Below are positions 16,832 to 25,357 of a stretch of DNA of 64,000 nt, one piece after another (position 1 is the stretch's first letter; every line of letters starts with the position of its first letter). Under the pieces are notes generated by a model, which was given only the letters and a program-made list of their open reading frames with translations, made no database searches and was not told where the DNA came from. Position numbers and translations under genes: made by a program. This stretch comes from Zoogloea sp. 1C4 (GTDB taxonomy: Bacteria; Pseudomonadota; Gammaproteobacteria; Burkholderiales; Rhodocyclaceae), in NCBI RefSeq assembly GCF_009469605.1, contig NZ_SSXU01000009.1, positions 1 to 64,000 of the forward strand. The letters are read 5' to 3'.

Positions 16832-17170
16832 TCAGGGGTGCTGCTCGGTGGTTTCGGCGCCGACCCACGCCAGATAGGCGGGCAGGCCTTCGTGAAGAGG
16901 GACCGCGATGATTTCGGGAAGTTCGTAGGGGTGGACCTCGGTGAGCGCGGCCTGGAGAGCCGGGTAGCGGGCGAGGGTGGTCTTGATGAGTACCGGCACT
17001 TCGGTGGCGGATTCGACGGCGTCGTTCCAGCGATAAACCGAGGTGCACGCCGGCAGGATGTTCACGCAGGCGGCGAGGCGCTGCTCGACCAGCTGGCGGG
17101 CGACCTGCTTGGCGCTGTCGGCGTCGGGCAGGTTGGTGAGGACGAGGAGGGTTTCGGCAGGAGCGGTCAT
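16832..17170 (-). CDS. cutA: divalent-cation tolerance protein CutA
   Basis: The 112-residue trimeric protein has the CutA signature: LVLTNLPDADSAKQVARQLVEQ cut short here to its core, LAACVNILP, VYRW, and HPYELPEIIAVP near the C-terminus. The frame begins at ATG 17170 (MTAPAETLLV), 11 nt after the stop of the ABC permease gene. CutA is linked to copper and other metal tolerance, though its biochemical role is unsettled; genes next to dsbD are the usual context in proteobacteria. Confidence 0.92.
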   Translation of the reverse strand: MTAPAETLLVLTNLPDADSAKQVARQLVEQRLAACVNILPACTSVYRWNDAVESATEVPVLIKTTLARYPALQAALTEVHPYELPEIIAVPLHEGLPAYLAWVGAETTEQHP

Positions 17171-17181
17171 GGTCGTCGTCG

Positions 17182-17964
17182 TCAGTTGAGCAGGCGGCGC
17201 CGGGTGAGCGCCAGGGCCAGCCAGAAGGCCAGCACCGTGATGAGGGCCAGTACGGCCAGATGAAAGCCGATCTGCTGGGGCATCTGGCCGAGCAGCAGCG
17301 GGCGCACCAGCGCCACCGCGTGGGCCAGGGGCAGCTGGTTGGCCACCCCGAGCACCGCGTCGGGCAGCTGGCTCTGGGGGAAGAACACCCCGGAGAGCAT
17401 GGTCATCGGCGTGATGAACAGGGTGAAGTAGTACATGAAGAAATCGTAGCTCGGCGCCAGGGCGGTCATGATGAGGCCAAGGGCGGCGAAGCACAGCCCG
17501 GTGAGGAAGACCACCGGGATCGCCGCCAGGGCCAGCGGCGAGGCGGCAAAGCCGAAGGCGGCGATCACCCCGAGGATGGCGGTGCCGGCGAGGGTGGCCT
17601 TGCTGGCGGCCCATACCAGTTCGGCGGCGACGATGTCGTCGAGCGCCACCGGGGCGTTCATGATGGCTTCCCAGGTCTTCTGCACGTGCATCCGCGAGAA
17701 GCCGGAGTACAGCGCCTCGAAGGTGGCGGCGTTCATCGTGGAATAGCACAGCGTGCCGCCGGCCAGGAAGGCGATGTAGGACACGCCCTCGACCTCCGGC
17801 ACCAGCATCCCGAGCCCATAGCCGAGGCCCAGCATGTAGATCACCGGGTCGGCCAGGTTGCCGACGATGGATGGCAGGGCGAGCTTCTTCCAGACCAGGA
17901 AATTGCGGCGCCACACGGCAAGGAGGCGGGATGACAGCCGGGGTGGGGCGAAGATGGACGGCAT
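17182..17964 (-). CDS. ABC-2 type exporter permease (NodJ-like)
   Basis: The 260-residue membrane protein has six predicted hydrophobic segments and the ABC-2/NodJ family features NLADPVIYMLGLGYGLG and, late in the chain, FITPMTMLSGVFFP. Together with the ATPase encoded 8 nt upstream it forms an exporter of the DRA1/NodIJ class. I chose ATG 17964 (MPSIFAPPRLS), just after the ATPase stop; the frame continues upstream but inside the ATPase gene. The substrate cannot be told from sequence; in non-nodulating bacteria NodIJ homologues have uncertain cargo. Confidence 0.88.
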   Translation of the reverse strand: MPSIFAPPRLSSRLLAVWRRNFLVWKKLALPSIVGNLADPVIYMLGLGYGLGMLVPEVEGVSYIAFLAGGTLCYSTMNAATFEALYSGFSRMHVQKTWEAIMNAPVALDDIVAAELVWAASKATLAGTAILGVIAAFGFAASPLALAAIPVVFLTGLCFAALGLIMTALAPSYDFFMYYFTLFITPMTMLSGVFFPQSQLPDAVLGVANQLPLAHAVALVRPLLLGQMPQQIGFHLAVLALITVLAFWLALALTRRRLLN

Positions 17965-17972
17965 GTTCGAGA

Positions 17973-18911
17973 TCAGTCGCGCAGTTCGCGTCCGGTGAGC
18001 TTGAGGAAGACGTCTTCCAGGTTGGCCGGCCGGTGCAGGGTGCGCAGGCCTGGCTGGTGGGCCAGGTGGGCGAGCAGCGGTGCGGCGTCGTCGGTGTAGC
18101 AGAAGGCGGTCTCGCCGCTGATCTCGCAGCGCTTGCTGAGGCTGGCGGCGTGCTCGGCGGCCCAGGCGGCTGCGCCAGTGCCGCCGCCGTTCCATTCGCC
18201 GAAGACTTCGACCACCTGCGGTTCGATGTGCTCGGCGATCACCTCCCGCGGGCTGCCCTGGGTGAGGATGCGTCCGCCGTCGAGGATGGCCAGCCGGTTG
18301 GCGAGGCGTTCGGCCTCGTCCATGAAATGGGTGGTGAGAAGGATCGTGGTGCCTTCGGCGGTGAGCCGGCGCAGGCGCTCCCAGATGAGGTGGCGGGCCT
18401 GGGGGTCGAGGCCGGTGGTGGGCTCGTCGAGGATCAGCAGGTCCGGCTTGTTCACCAGCGCCCGGGCCAGGGTGAGGCGGCGCTTCATGCCGCCGGAGAG
18501 CGACTGGATGCGGGCGTTCTCCTTGCCCTCGAGGCCGGCGAAGGCGAGGAGCTCGGGGACGCGCGGGCGGATGTCGCGCTCGGGGATGCCGAAGTAGCCG
18601 GCGAAGATCAGCAGGTTCTCGGCACAGGTGAAATCCGGGTCGAGGCTGTCGAGCTGGGGCACCACGCCGACCCGCGCGCGGGCCTCACGGGCGCGCTCGG
18701 GCACCGGCTCGCCGCACAGGCGGATGCTGCCGCCGCTGGCGCCGGTGAGGCCCAGGGCACAGCGCAGGGTGGTCGTCTTGCCGGCGCCGTTGGGGCCGAG
18801 CAGCGCGAAGCATTCGCCGGGGACGAGGTGCAGGTCGATCCCGCGCACCACCTCCCGGGCGTCGGCGCCGGTGCCGAAGCGTTTGACGAGGCCGTCGATC
18901 TGGAGCGGCAT
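17973..18911 (-). CDS. ABC exporter ATP-binding protein (NodI-like)
   Basis: The 312-residue ATPase contains Walker [13 protein letters not shown], signature LSGGMKRRL, Walker [14 protein letters not shown] and the switch His in TTHFMDEAE. The C-terminal extension, about 90 residues, is typical of NodI/drug-exporter ATPases. The start codon overlaps the stop of the glutathione-transferase gene (TGATG), so translation is coupled. It partners with the permease at 17182-17964. Confidence 0.9.
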   Translation of the reverse strand: MPLQIDGLVKRFGTGADAREVVRGIDLHLVPGECFALLGPNGAGKTTTLRCALGLTGASGGSIRLCGEPVPERAREARARVGVVPQLDSLDPDFTCAENLLIFAGYFGIPERDIRPRVPELLAFAGLEGKENARIQSLSGGMKRRLTLARALVNKPDLLILDEPTTGLDPQARHLIWERLRRLTAEGTTILLTTHFMDEAERLANRLAILDGGRILTQGSPREVIAEHIEPQVVEVFGEWNGGGTGAAAWAAEHAASLSKRCEISGETAFCYTDDAAPLLAHLAHQPGLRTLHRPANLEDVFLKLTGRELRD

Positions 18912-19519
18912 CAGGCGGGCGGCGGGGCGGTGTCGGTGAAGGACGGCCGGGCGAGCAGGTCGGCGGCCCAGGCGGCGAGATTGGGGTGGGTGCTGCGCCA
19001 GTGCAGGTGGCCGAAGCGGAAGTCCAGATAGCCCAGCATGCAGCCCACGGCGATGTCGGCGATGTTGATGGCCGCGCCGCCAAAGCCCTTGCGCTGCACA
19101 AGGCGCTCTTCGAGCGCCGCGAGGCCGCGGTGGATCTTGGTGAGCTGGCGTTCGATGCCGGCCTGATCCTGCTTCTCGGGTGGGCGGTTACCTTCGAGGA
19201 AGGCCGCCACGGCGGCGTCGGTGATGCCGTCGGCCAGCGCTTCGGTCTGGCGCACCGGCAGGCTGGCCAGGCGCTCGGCCGGCAGCAGCGGGGCGCCGCC
19301 GAGGGTTTCGAGATACAGCGCGATCACCGGCGAGTCGTACCACACCTCGCCGTCGTCGGCGACCAGCGCCGGCACCTTGCCCAGCGGGTTGTAGGACGGC
19401 ACGGCGGTTTCGGGCAGCCAGGGGATGTCCACCTCGAGGGTGAAGGGCAGGCCCTTCTCGGCGAGGGCGACGCGGATCTTGCGCGCGTAGGGGCTGGTGA
19501 GCGATGCGACGAGTTTCAT
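18911..19519 (-). CDS. glutathione S-transferase family protein
   Basis: The 202-residue protein has the GST layout. The N-terminal thioredoxin fold has [15 protein letters not shown], where Ser is the candidate catalytic residue, the cis-Pro loop [10 protein letters not shown], and [10 protein letters not shown] for glutathione binding; an all-helical C-terminal domain follows. Substrate is unknown. It is translationally coupled to the NodI-like ATPase gene downstream. Confidence 0.88.
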   Translation of the reverse strand: MKLVASLTSPYARKIRVALAEKGLPFTLEVDIPWLPETAVPSYNPLGKVPALVADDGEVWYDSPVIALYLETLGGAPLLPAERLASLPVRQTEALADGITDAAVAAFLEGNRPPEKQDQAGIERQLTKIHRGLAALEERLVQRKGFGGAAINIADIAVGCMLGYLDFRFGHLHWRSTHPNLAAWAADLLARPSFTDTAPPPA

Positions 19520-19577
19520 CGGTTGGACCTCGGCGTGGCGGCCTGCGGGGCAGGCCGGGGTTGGCGGGCGCGACGGA

Positions 19578-20216
19578 TCACAGGGGTTTCCAGGCGCGTT
19601 CGATGATCTTGCGGATGATGTGCAGCTTGCCGTGGAAGAAGTGGTCGGCGCCAGGCACGACCACCACCGGCAGCTCCTGGGGGGCGGCCCATTCCATCAC
19701 GTTGGCGAGGGCCACGGTCTCGTCGGCCTCGCCGTGGATCACCAGGGTGTCGTCGGGGACGGGCTCGGTGGTGTAGCTGCGCGCGCCGGTGACGGTGCCG
19801 GCGGCGGTGCCCACCAGCACGATGCGGCCGGCCGGGGTGACGCCTTCGGCCAGCCGGGCGGCGACGCGGGTCTGCACGTAGGCGCCGAAGGAGAAGCCGC
19901 CGAGCGCGAGCGGCAGGCCGCCCCAGCGGCTCTGGGCCCAGCTGATGACGGCCAGCATGTCCTCGGTCTCGGCGCCGCCGTGGTCATGGGCGCCGACGCT
20001 CTTGCCCACGCCGCGGAAGTTGGGGCGCAGGGCCGCGTAGCCCAGGTCGCGGAAGACCCGCGCCAGGGTGTGCGCCACCTTGTTGGTGTTGCTGCCGTGG
20101 AACAGTGGGTGCGGGTGGCAGATCAGCGCGATGCCGCGCACCTGGGCCGGCGTGTCGATGATGAGCTCGATCGGGCCGTCGGGGCCGTTGATGAGGGCGG
20201 TTTCGGTGGCTGCCAT
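19578..20216 (-). CDS. small alpha/beta hydrolase (CocE/dienelactone-like, COG2945 type)
   Basis: The 212-residue protein has ICHPHPLFHGSNTNKV near residue 33, the nucleophile elbow GGFSFGAY, an acid residue in LVIHGEADETV and a terminal His in PGADHFFHG, so a Ser-Asp-His triad is complete. Members are annotated as esterases or putative lipoprotein-processing hydrolases; substrate is unknown. It is 5 nt from the ferredoxin gene stop, suggesting cotranscription. Confidence 0.85.
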   Translation of the reverse strand: MAATETALINGPDGPIELIIDTPAQVRGIALICHPHPLFHGSNTNKVAHTLARVFRDLGYAALRPNFRGVGKSVGAHDHGGAETEDMLAVISWAQSRWGGLPLALGGFSFGAYVQTRVAARLAEGVTPAGRIVLVGTAAGTVTGARSYTTEPVPDDTLVIHGEADETVALANVMEWAAPQELPVVVVPGADHFFHGKLHIIRKIIERAWKPL

Positions 20217-20221
20217 GGTGT

Positions 20222-20530
20222 TCAGATCTTCAGGCGCTCGACGATCCGGCCGTTCTGCAGGTGCTCGGCGATGATCTCGTCGATGTCGGATTTATCGACG
20301 AAGGTGTACCAGGTTTCTTCCGGGTAGACCACGAGCAGCGGACCGTCGTCGCAGCGGCCCAGGCAGCCGGCCTTGTTCACGCGGATCTGGCCCTTGCCGT
20401 TGAGGCCCAGGGCGCTGATGCGCTCCTTGGCGTAGGTCTGCAGCTCGACCGCGCCGTGGTTGGCGCAACAGGTTTCGCCCTCGGCGCGCTGGTTGCAGCA
20501 GAAGAAAACGTGGTGCTGGAAATAACTCAT
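20222..20530 (-). CDS. thioredoxin-like [2Fe-2S] ferredoxin
   Basis: The 102-residue protein carries cysteines near the N-terminus (FFCCNQRAEGETCC) and GCLGRCDDGP around residue 58. The spacing fits the 2Fe-2S ferredoxins with a thioredoxin fold, also seen at the end of the NuoE subunit. I chose ATG 20530 (MSYFQHHVFFCC); further upstream codons are in non-coding sequence. The redox partner is unknown; the next gene in the operon is the alpha/beta hydrolase. Confidence 0.87.
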   Translation of the reverse strand: MSYFQHHVFFCCNQRAEGETCCANHGAVELQTYAKERISALGLNGKGQIRVNKAGCLGRCDDGPLLVVYPEETWYTFVDKSDIDEIIAEHLQNGRIVERLKI

Positions 20531-20605
20531 CGGGCGTCTCCGCAAATCGGGGGTGTTCTGGAAAATGACGCGATTATCGGTCAATCGTTCCGCTGGCGGC
20601 GGATT

Positions 20606-21691
20606 TCAGCGCCCGCGATAAGGGTCGCGGGGCGTGCTGGCGCCCAGCAGGCCCAGGTAGGCAAAGGTGACGAAGGGCCACAGGCTGGCGGTGAGCTGGG
20701 TGAGCCCGTGGAAGTTGAGGAAGTTGCCCCGCTGGATCAGGGTCACGTCGGTGGGCAGGAAGGGGTTCTCCGGGGCCAGGTTGACCAGCGCAGTGCCCAC
20801 CAGCAGGGCCATGCCGGCCAGCATGGTGTGGCTGCGGGCGGGCAGCAGCAGGCAGGCGGCGAGGACCATGGTGCCGGCGGCCAGCCCGATCTGCCCGCCG
20901 GGGGTGGCCCAGTGGAGCGGATCGCCCGGCGCGAAGAAGGCCGACGAGGCGAGGGTCTTCGCACCCAGCCCGAGCACCACCAGCAGCACCAGCGGCCACG
21001 GGGAGAACTGGCGCATCACGCAGCGCGCGGTGAGCCCCACGGCCACCAGCTGGCTGGCGGCGATGGCGGCCTCGACCTTCATGAAGCGGGTTGGGTTGAA
21101 CTGCAGCGGGGTGGGCAGATCGAGCAGCCGGCGCAGGTCGCCAGTGGCGAACAGCAGGCTCTCGGGGGTGAGCAGGGTGAGCAGCCACAGGCCCAGCAGC
21201 ACCAGCCCGATCTCGCCCACGTGGCCGGGCACGATGCGCCGGTGGCGCCAGCGGGTGAGGCCGCTGCGGGGGTCGAACAGGGCGCCGCTCCAGCGTCCGC
21301 CGGCCAGCGCCCCAAGGATGCCGCCCAGGGTGTTGCAGCCCACATCGACGTTGGACGGCACCCGGCTGGGCAGGAAGTTCTGCAGGGTTTCGACCGACAG
21401 GCTGAGGGCGAAGGTGACCAGGATCGCCACCACCACCGCCCATCCCTTGGGTAGCCGCGACGGCATGGCCGCCACCAGCGCGAAGCTGAAGGGCATGATG
21501 CCGAGCACGTTCACGATGAGGTCGACCCGGCCGTAGTAGCGCGGCCAGGGTTGGTACAGGAAGTCGAACACCGGCAGCCCGGTGTCACGCCAGCCGGTGA
21601 AGGGGTGCAGGCAGGCGTAGACGATCAGTACGCCGATGACGGCGGCGAACCAGGCGGCGAGGGGCGAGCTTCGGCGTGGGTGGGTGGGCAT
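20606..21691 (-). CDS. VanZ-family membrane protein, 361 aa
   Basis: About ten hydrophobic segments and a VanZ-type core: a conserved acidic residue in SLSVETLQNFLPSR followed by SNVDVGCNTLGGILGA. It is longer than VanZ (about 160 residues) because of a C-terminal half with further membrane spans. VanZ of enterococci raises teicoplanin resistance by unknown means; the homologues in Gram-negatives have no known role. The ATG 21691 start (MPTHPRRSSPLAAW) is selected because codons beyond it are out of any gene context. Divergent to the glycosyltransferase gene at 21809. Confidence 0.85.
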   Translation of the reverse strand: MPTHPRRSSPLAAWFAAVIGVLIVYACLHPFTGWRDTGLPVFDFLYQPWPRYYGRVDLIVNVLGIMPFSFALVAAMPSRLPKGWAVVVAILVTFALSLSVETLQNFLPSRVPSNVDVGCNTLGGILGALAGGRWSGALFDPRSGLTRWRHRRIVPGHVGEIGLVLLGLWLLTLLTPESLLFATGDLRRLLDLPTPLQFNPTRFMKVEAAIAASQLVAVGLTARCVMRQFSPWPLVLLVVLGLGAKTLASSAFFAPGDPLHWATPGGQIGLAAGTMVLAACLLLPARSHTMLAGMALLVGTALVNLAPENPFLPTDVTLIQRGNFLNFHGLTQLTASLWPFVTFAYLGLLGASTPRDPYRGR

Positions 21692-21808
21692 GGGGCCGGA
21701 GATTGGGCGGGTTGTCGCAATTCTAGCGGGTCGTTGGCGCGCGTGCCGCCGGGCGGCCGCTCGGGTTATGCTTGAGCGGCCTGCTGCCCGCCAATCAAGC
21801 TTCACGCC

Positions 21809-22702
21809 ATGCCCCAACGAATCGGCTTTGTTCTGCTGACCCACGCCAACACGCCGCAGGTCCGCCGCCTGATCGGCACGCTCGACCGCATGTTCGACGC
21901 GCCGCCCATCGTCTGTCACCACGATTTTTCGAAATCTGACCTGCCGGCCCGGGGTTTTGGCGCAAATTTTTCATTCGTGCGGCCCCATGAGGTGACCGGC
22001 TGGGGGCGTTTCTCGATTGTCGAGGCGACCCTGCGCGGCATCGAGGCGCTGTATGCCCGGCCCAATCCGCCCGACTGGTTCGTGCTGCTGAGCGCGGCGG
22101 ATTATCCGGTGAAACCGGCGGAGAAGATTCTCGCCGATCTGGCCGCGAGCCCCTTCGATGCCTTTGTGGAGCACCGGGAGATCAGCTACGAGCGCCGCCG
22201 GGAGCCCGCCGACAAGATGTATTTCCGGCGCTACCGGACTTTCCGCTTCCATGTGGCGGCGCTGTTTGGCGGCGCGCCGGCGGATCGCTTCTTCACCCTG
22301 GAGCATCCGCTGCTGACACGCCACTTCACGCCATTTTCGGAGGCGTTCCGCTGTTATTTCGGCAGCCAGTGGTTCTGCGCCAACGGCAAGGCGGCCGAGC
22401 ATCTGCTGCGTTTTCATCGGGAGCAGCGCGGCCTGGCAGAGCACTACCGGCGCCAGGAGCGCTACCGGGTGATCTGCCCGGACGAGTCCTACATCCAGAC
22501 GATCCTCGCCAACGACCCCGGGCTGAAGGTGGCGAACGACCCGCTGCGCTACATCGACTGGGTGGCGGGCGAGCCCCATCCGCGCACCCTGGGCTGTGCC
22601 GATCTGCCGGCGATCGCCCGATCCACCGCCCACTTTGCCCGCAAGTTCGACGTGGCGGTGGACGCTGCGGTGCTGGACCGGCTGGACGAGATCGTCGGCT
22701 AA
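21809..22702 (+). CDS. beta-1,6-N-acetylglucosaminyltransferase-like (GT14, Branch family)
   Basis: The 297-residue protein matches the core-2/I-branching type glycosyltransferase family: RIGFVLLTHANTPQVRRLI at the start, VCHHDFSKSD, WGRFSIVEATL, the LLSAADYPVK segment with acidic residues, GSQWFCANGKA, and CPDESYIQTIL. Such enzymes add GlcNAc branches in eukaryotes; bacterial homologues act on surface polysaccharides. It is the only plus-strand gene between ahcY and 25358, and converges on ubiT with a 15-nt gap. Confidence 0.85.
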   Translation: MPQRIGFVLLTHANTPQVRRLIGTLDRMFDAPPIVCHHDFSKSDLPARGFGANFSFVRPHEVTGWGRFSIVEATLRGIEALYARPNPPDWFVLLSAADYPVKPAEKILADLAASPFDAFVEHREISYERRREPADKMYFRRYRTFRFHVAALFGGAPADRFFTLEHPLLTRHFTPFSEAFRCYFGSQWFCANGKAAEHLLRFHREQRGLAEHYRRQERYRVICPDESYIQTILANDPGLKVANDPLRYIDWVAGEPHPRTLGCADLPAIARSTAHFARKFDVAVDAAVLDRLDEIVG

Positions 22703-22717
22703 GGGCCGACGGCGGGC

Positions 22718-23188
22718 CTAGTGCCCGCGGGCGAAGAGCTGGGCGGCGCCGGGCAGTTTGAGGGCGGCGAGCTTTGCCATCACGCCGTCCCAATCCACCG
22801 CATCCAGCGTGTTCTTGACCAGCAGGCCCAGGTCGGTCTCGCCTTCCATCAGCAGGCGGCGGCTGAAGAACAGGGTGTCCGGGTCTTCCTCGCGGAGCGC
22901 CAGGGCCAGGTAGTCGCGGGTCTTGGCCGAGATGGTGAGATCCGGGTCGCGCCCGTCGAACAGCGGGCTGAAGCCCCGCGGCCCGAAGGTGAAGCGCAGC
23001 GCCATGCCGGCGTCGGTTACCTTGAGCAGCAGGCGCTTGCTGGTGAGGGGTTCCAGGGTGTCGCGGGGCAGAAGGCGGTCGAGGGCCAGGTTGAGGCCGG
23101 TGACCAGCGCCAGGGTGGGCGGCAGCTGCGGCAGGCGGGCGCCCACGCGGGCGAAGGGGCCGGGCAGGGTGAAGGCGGGGATTTTCAT
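22718..23188 (-). CDS. ubiT: ubiquinone biosynthesis accessory factor UbiT
   Basis: The 156-residue SCP2-type protein has the lipid-binding fold; RFTFGPRGFSPLF and DPDLTISAKTRDYLALA are consistent with the family. UbiT binds isoprenoid quinone precursors and, with UbiU and UbiV, allows ubiquinone synthesis without O2. It begins at ATG 23188, 15 nt after ubiV. Confidence 0.9.
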   Translation of the reverse strand: MKIPAFTLPGPFARVGARLPQLPPTLALVTGLNLALDRLLPRDTLEPLTSKRLLLKVTDAGMALRFTFGPRGFSPLFDGRDPDLTISAKTRDYLALALREEDPDTLFFSRRLLMEGETDLGLLVKNTLDAVDWDGVMAKLAALKLPGAAQLFARGH

Positions 23189-23203
23189 CGGCGGGCTCTG
23201 GGC

Positions 23204-24109
23204 TCAGAGGGTGACGAACTGTTCGACGCCCGGGCGGCCGTGCCAGAAGCCGTTGCACGGTTCGTCCGGCAGGAGCGGCAGGGCATCGGTGAGGGCATCC
23301 ATGGGCGGGATCAGGCCATCCACGGCGCGGCGGAAGAGATCGACGATCTCGGCGGTGTGCTCGCCCTGGGGGCTGATGCGCAGGATGTCGATGCCGTCGG
23401 CGACCACCGCGGGGAGGTCGGCCAGCAGGGTGTGCACGTGGGCCGACTGGGTCTGGATGCCGTTGAGGGTGAGGAAAGGCTCGCCCTCGCGGGTCTTGAG
23501 GGGGATGCCGTCGGCGAACTGCAGGCAGCGGAACTCGCAGGTGTCCTTCTGCAGATTGAAATGGCGGGCGGTGAAGCAGCGCGCCGAGTAGGCCAGCGGC
23601 AGGCGGCCGTGGGCGAAGATCTCGGTTTCCATGTCGCGCCCGAGGCCGTGGCGCAGTTCGGCGATCTGCTTGCGCGACATCTCCGGCGGGGCCACCCAGC
23701 GGGTCGCGCCCAGGTCGGCGAACATGCCGAGGGTGACCGGGTTGAAGATGTTGAGCGTGGGGCCGGCGATCCAGTTGGTGACCGGCGCGTCGCCGCTGGT
23801 GAGGAGCTCCACCGCGCCCATGTCGTTGGCCTCGACGCGGAACGTGCCGTTGGCGACGATGCGGCGCAGGGTTTTGAGGTCGGATTCGGATTCGACCAGC
23901 ACCTGGCTCGACAGCACGACGTCCTTGCCGGCGCCGGCGAGCATCTCGGCGATCTCGATCCAGTCGGGCAGGCGCAGCTCGTGGCGGCGGGAGCAGACAG
24001 TCTCGCCGAGATAGACGATATCCACCGGCGAATCCGCCATGTCGGCGTAGAAGGCGAGGGTGGACTGGCGGGGCCAGTAGTAGAGCAGGGGGCCGAGGGC
24101 GAGTTTCAT
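23204..24109 (-). CDS. ubiV: oxygen-independent ubiquinone hydroxylase subunit UbiV
   Basis: This 301-residue member of the U32 family starts MKLALGPLLYYWPR, and has ETVCSRRHEL, an SARCFTARH segment and CEFRCLQ that together supply the four cysteines of a 4Fe-4S cluster. UbiU-UbiV form a heterodimer that carries out prephenate-dependent anaerobic ring hydroxylations in ubiquinone synthesis. It lies 34 nt from ubiU and 15 nt from ubiT. It is not a peptidase despite U32 naming. Confidence 0.93.
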   Translation of the reverse strand: MKLALGPLLYYWPRQSTLAFYADMADSPVDIVYLGETVCSRRHELRLPDWIEIAEMLAGAGKDVVLSSQVLVESESDLKTLRRIVANGTFRVEANDMGAVELLTSGDAPVTNWIAGPTLNIFNPVTLGMFADLGATRWVAPPEMSRKQIAELRHGLGRDMETEIFAHGRLPLAYSARCFTARHFNLQKDTCEFRCLQFADGIPLKTREGEPFLTLNGIQTQSAHVHTLLADLPAVVADGIDILRISPQGEHTAEIVDLFRRAVDGLIPPMDALTDALPLLPDEPCNGFWHGRPGVEQFVTL

Positions 24110-24143
24110 CGGTGGTCGGGCTTTCGGGCGGTTCGGGGGCGGC

Positions 24144-25157
24144 TCATTTCCAGGGGCGGTAGTAGGCGCCCAGGGTGTGGCTCTGCCCTTCGGAGTTCTT
24201 GTTGAGGGCGTTCATCCAGGCCGGGTCGACGCGGAAGGGCTGCGGGTCGTCCAGCAGGCGGTCGATGGCGGCCCGCCATACCTGGGTGACTTGCGCCACG
24301 TAGGCCGGGCTGCGCTGGCGGCCCTCGATCTTGATGGCGCGCACGCCGACCCGGGCGAGCTCGGGCAGCAGCTCGAGGGTGTTGAGGCTGGTGGGCTCCT
24401 CGATGGCGTAGTAGGTCTCGCCATTCACGTCGAAGCGGCCCTTGCACAGGGTGGGGTAGCCGGCCCGCTCGCCGTCGGCGAAGCGGTCGATCAGGATGCC
24501 GCCCAGGCGCGTCTCCATGCCCTTGGGGGTCTGCTCCCAGCGCACGTGCTTGCCCGGCGAGCAGGCGCCGTTGCAGTTGGGCGACTCGCCGGTGGCGTAG
24601 GCGGAGAGGGCGCAGCGCCCTTCCACCATCACGCACAGCCCGCCAAAGCCGAAGACCTCGATCTCGACCGGCGTGTTGGCGATCACCTGCTCGACCTGGG
24701 CCAGGGACAGCACCCGCGGCAGCACCGCGCGGGAGATGCCGAAGTGGCGGTGGTAGAAGTTGATCGCGTCGTAGCTGGTGGCCGAGCCCTGCACCGACAG
24801 ATGCAGGCGCAGGTCCGGATGCACGCGCCGGGCGTAGGCCATCAGGCCCGGGTCGGCGAGGATCACCGCGTCCATGCCGAAGGCGGCGGCCCGATCCACG
24901 GCGCCGGTCCAGCGCTGCCAGTTGTCGGTCTGCGGGTAGGTGTTGAGGGCCAGCAGGACCTTGCGGCCGCGGTCGTGGGCGTAGCGCACACCTTCGCCCA
25001 GGGCCTTGTCGTCGAAGTTGAGGCCGCTGAAGTTGCGGGCGTTGGTGGCGTCCTTGAAGCCGAGGTAAACACAGTCGGCGCCGTGGTCCACGGCGGTCTT
25101 GAGGGCGGGCAGGCTGCCGGCGGGGCAGACCAGTTCGATTTGGCGCGCTGAAGTCAT
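24144..25157 (-). CDS. ubiU: oxygen-independent ubiquinone hydroxylase subunit UbiU
   Basis: This is the 337-residue U32-family partner of UbiV. It begins MTSARQIELVCPAGSLPALK, and has VYLGFKDATNARNF, a cysteine set around CVMVEGRC and NCNGACSPGK and a later Cys, and KIEGRQRSPAY near the C-terminus. It opens the ubiUVT operon. An FNR-type palindrome at 25218-25231 with a -10 box at 25190-25195 stands upstream of its ATG (25157), in keeping with induction under low oxygen. Confidence 0.94.
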   Translation of the reverse strand: MTSARQIELVCPAGSLPALKTAVDHGADCVYLGFKDATNARNFSGLNFDDKALGEGVRYAHDRGRKVLLALNTYPQTDNWQRWTGAVDRAAAFGMDAVILADPGLMAYARRVHPDLRLHLSVQGSATSYDAINFYHRHFGISRAVLPRVLSLAQVEQVIANTPVEIEVFGFGGLCVMVEGRCALSAYATGESPNCNGACSPGKHVRWEQTPKGMETRLGGILIDRFADGERAGYPTLCKGRFDVNGETYYAIEEPTSLNTLELLPELARVGVRAIKIEGRQRSPAYVAQVTQVWRAAIDRLLDDPQPFRVDPAWMNALNKNSEGQSHTLGAYYRPWK

Positions 25158-25189
25158 GGGCAGTGGGGCGGCAGGAATGACGCGGCGGG

Positions 25190-25231
25190 ACTATAGGCGC
25201 CCGCTGCCCGGTGCACCTTGACGGGGGTCAA
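25190..25231 (-). promoter_or_regulatory. FNR/ANR-type activator site and -10 box for ubiUVT
   Basis: TTGAC-GGGG-GTCAA at 25218-25231 is a perfect palindrome matching the FNR consensus TTGAT-N4-ATCAA in eight of ten positions. A TATAGT -10 box reads on the minus strand at 25190-25195, which puts the start near 25183 and the palindrome centre at -41.5, the classic class II FNR spacing. Inference, but geometry and gene function agree. Confidence 0.75.
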
Positions 25232-25357
25232 CGGGGGCACGCAGGCGGCTGTGCCCCGAGTTGGTGCGTCGCGCAGGCCGCTGTTCCGGGTTTCCCTCTT
25301 TCCGCCCCCAGGCCCCTATAATCCGCGGATTCGCCAACGTTTTTTCCGTTTTTGCGC

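Noticed and set aside
22721-24205. 494-residue plus-strand frame opposite ubiT and ubiV
   Set aside because: Antisense to recognised ubiT and ubiV; composition is typical of a GC-driven shadow frame.
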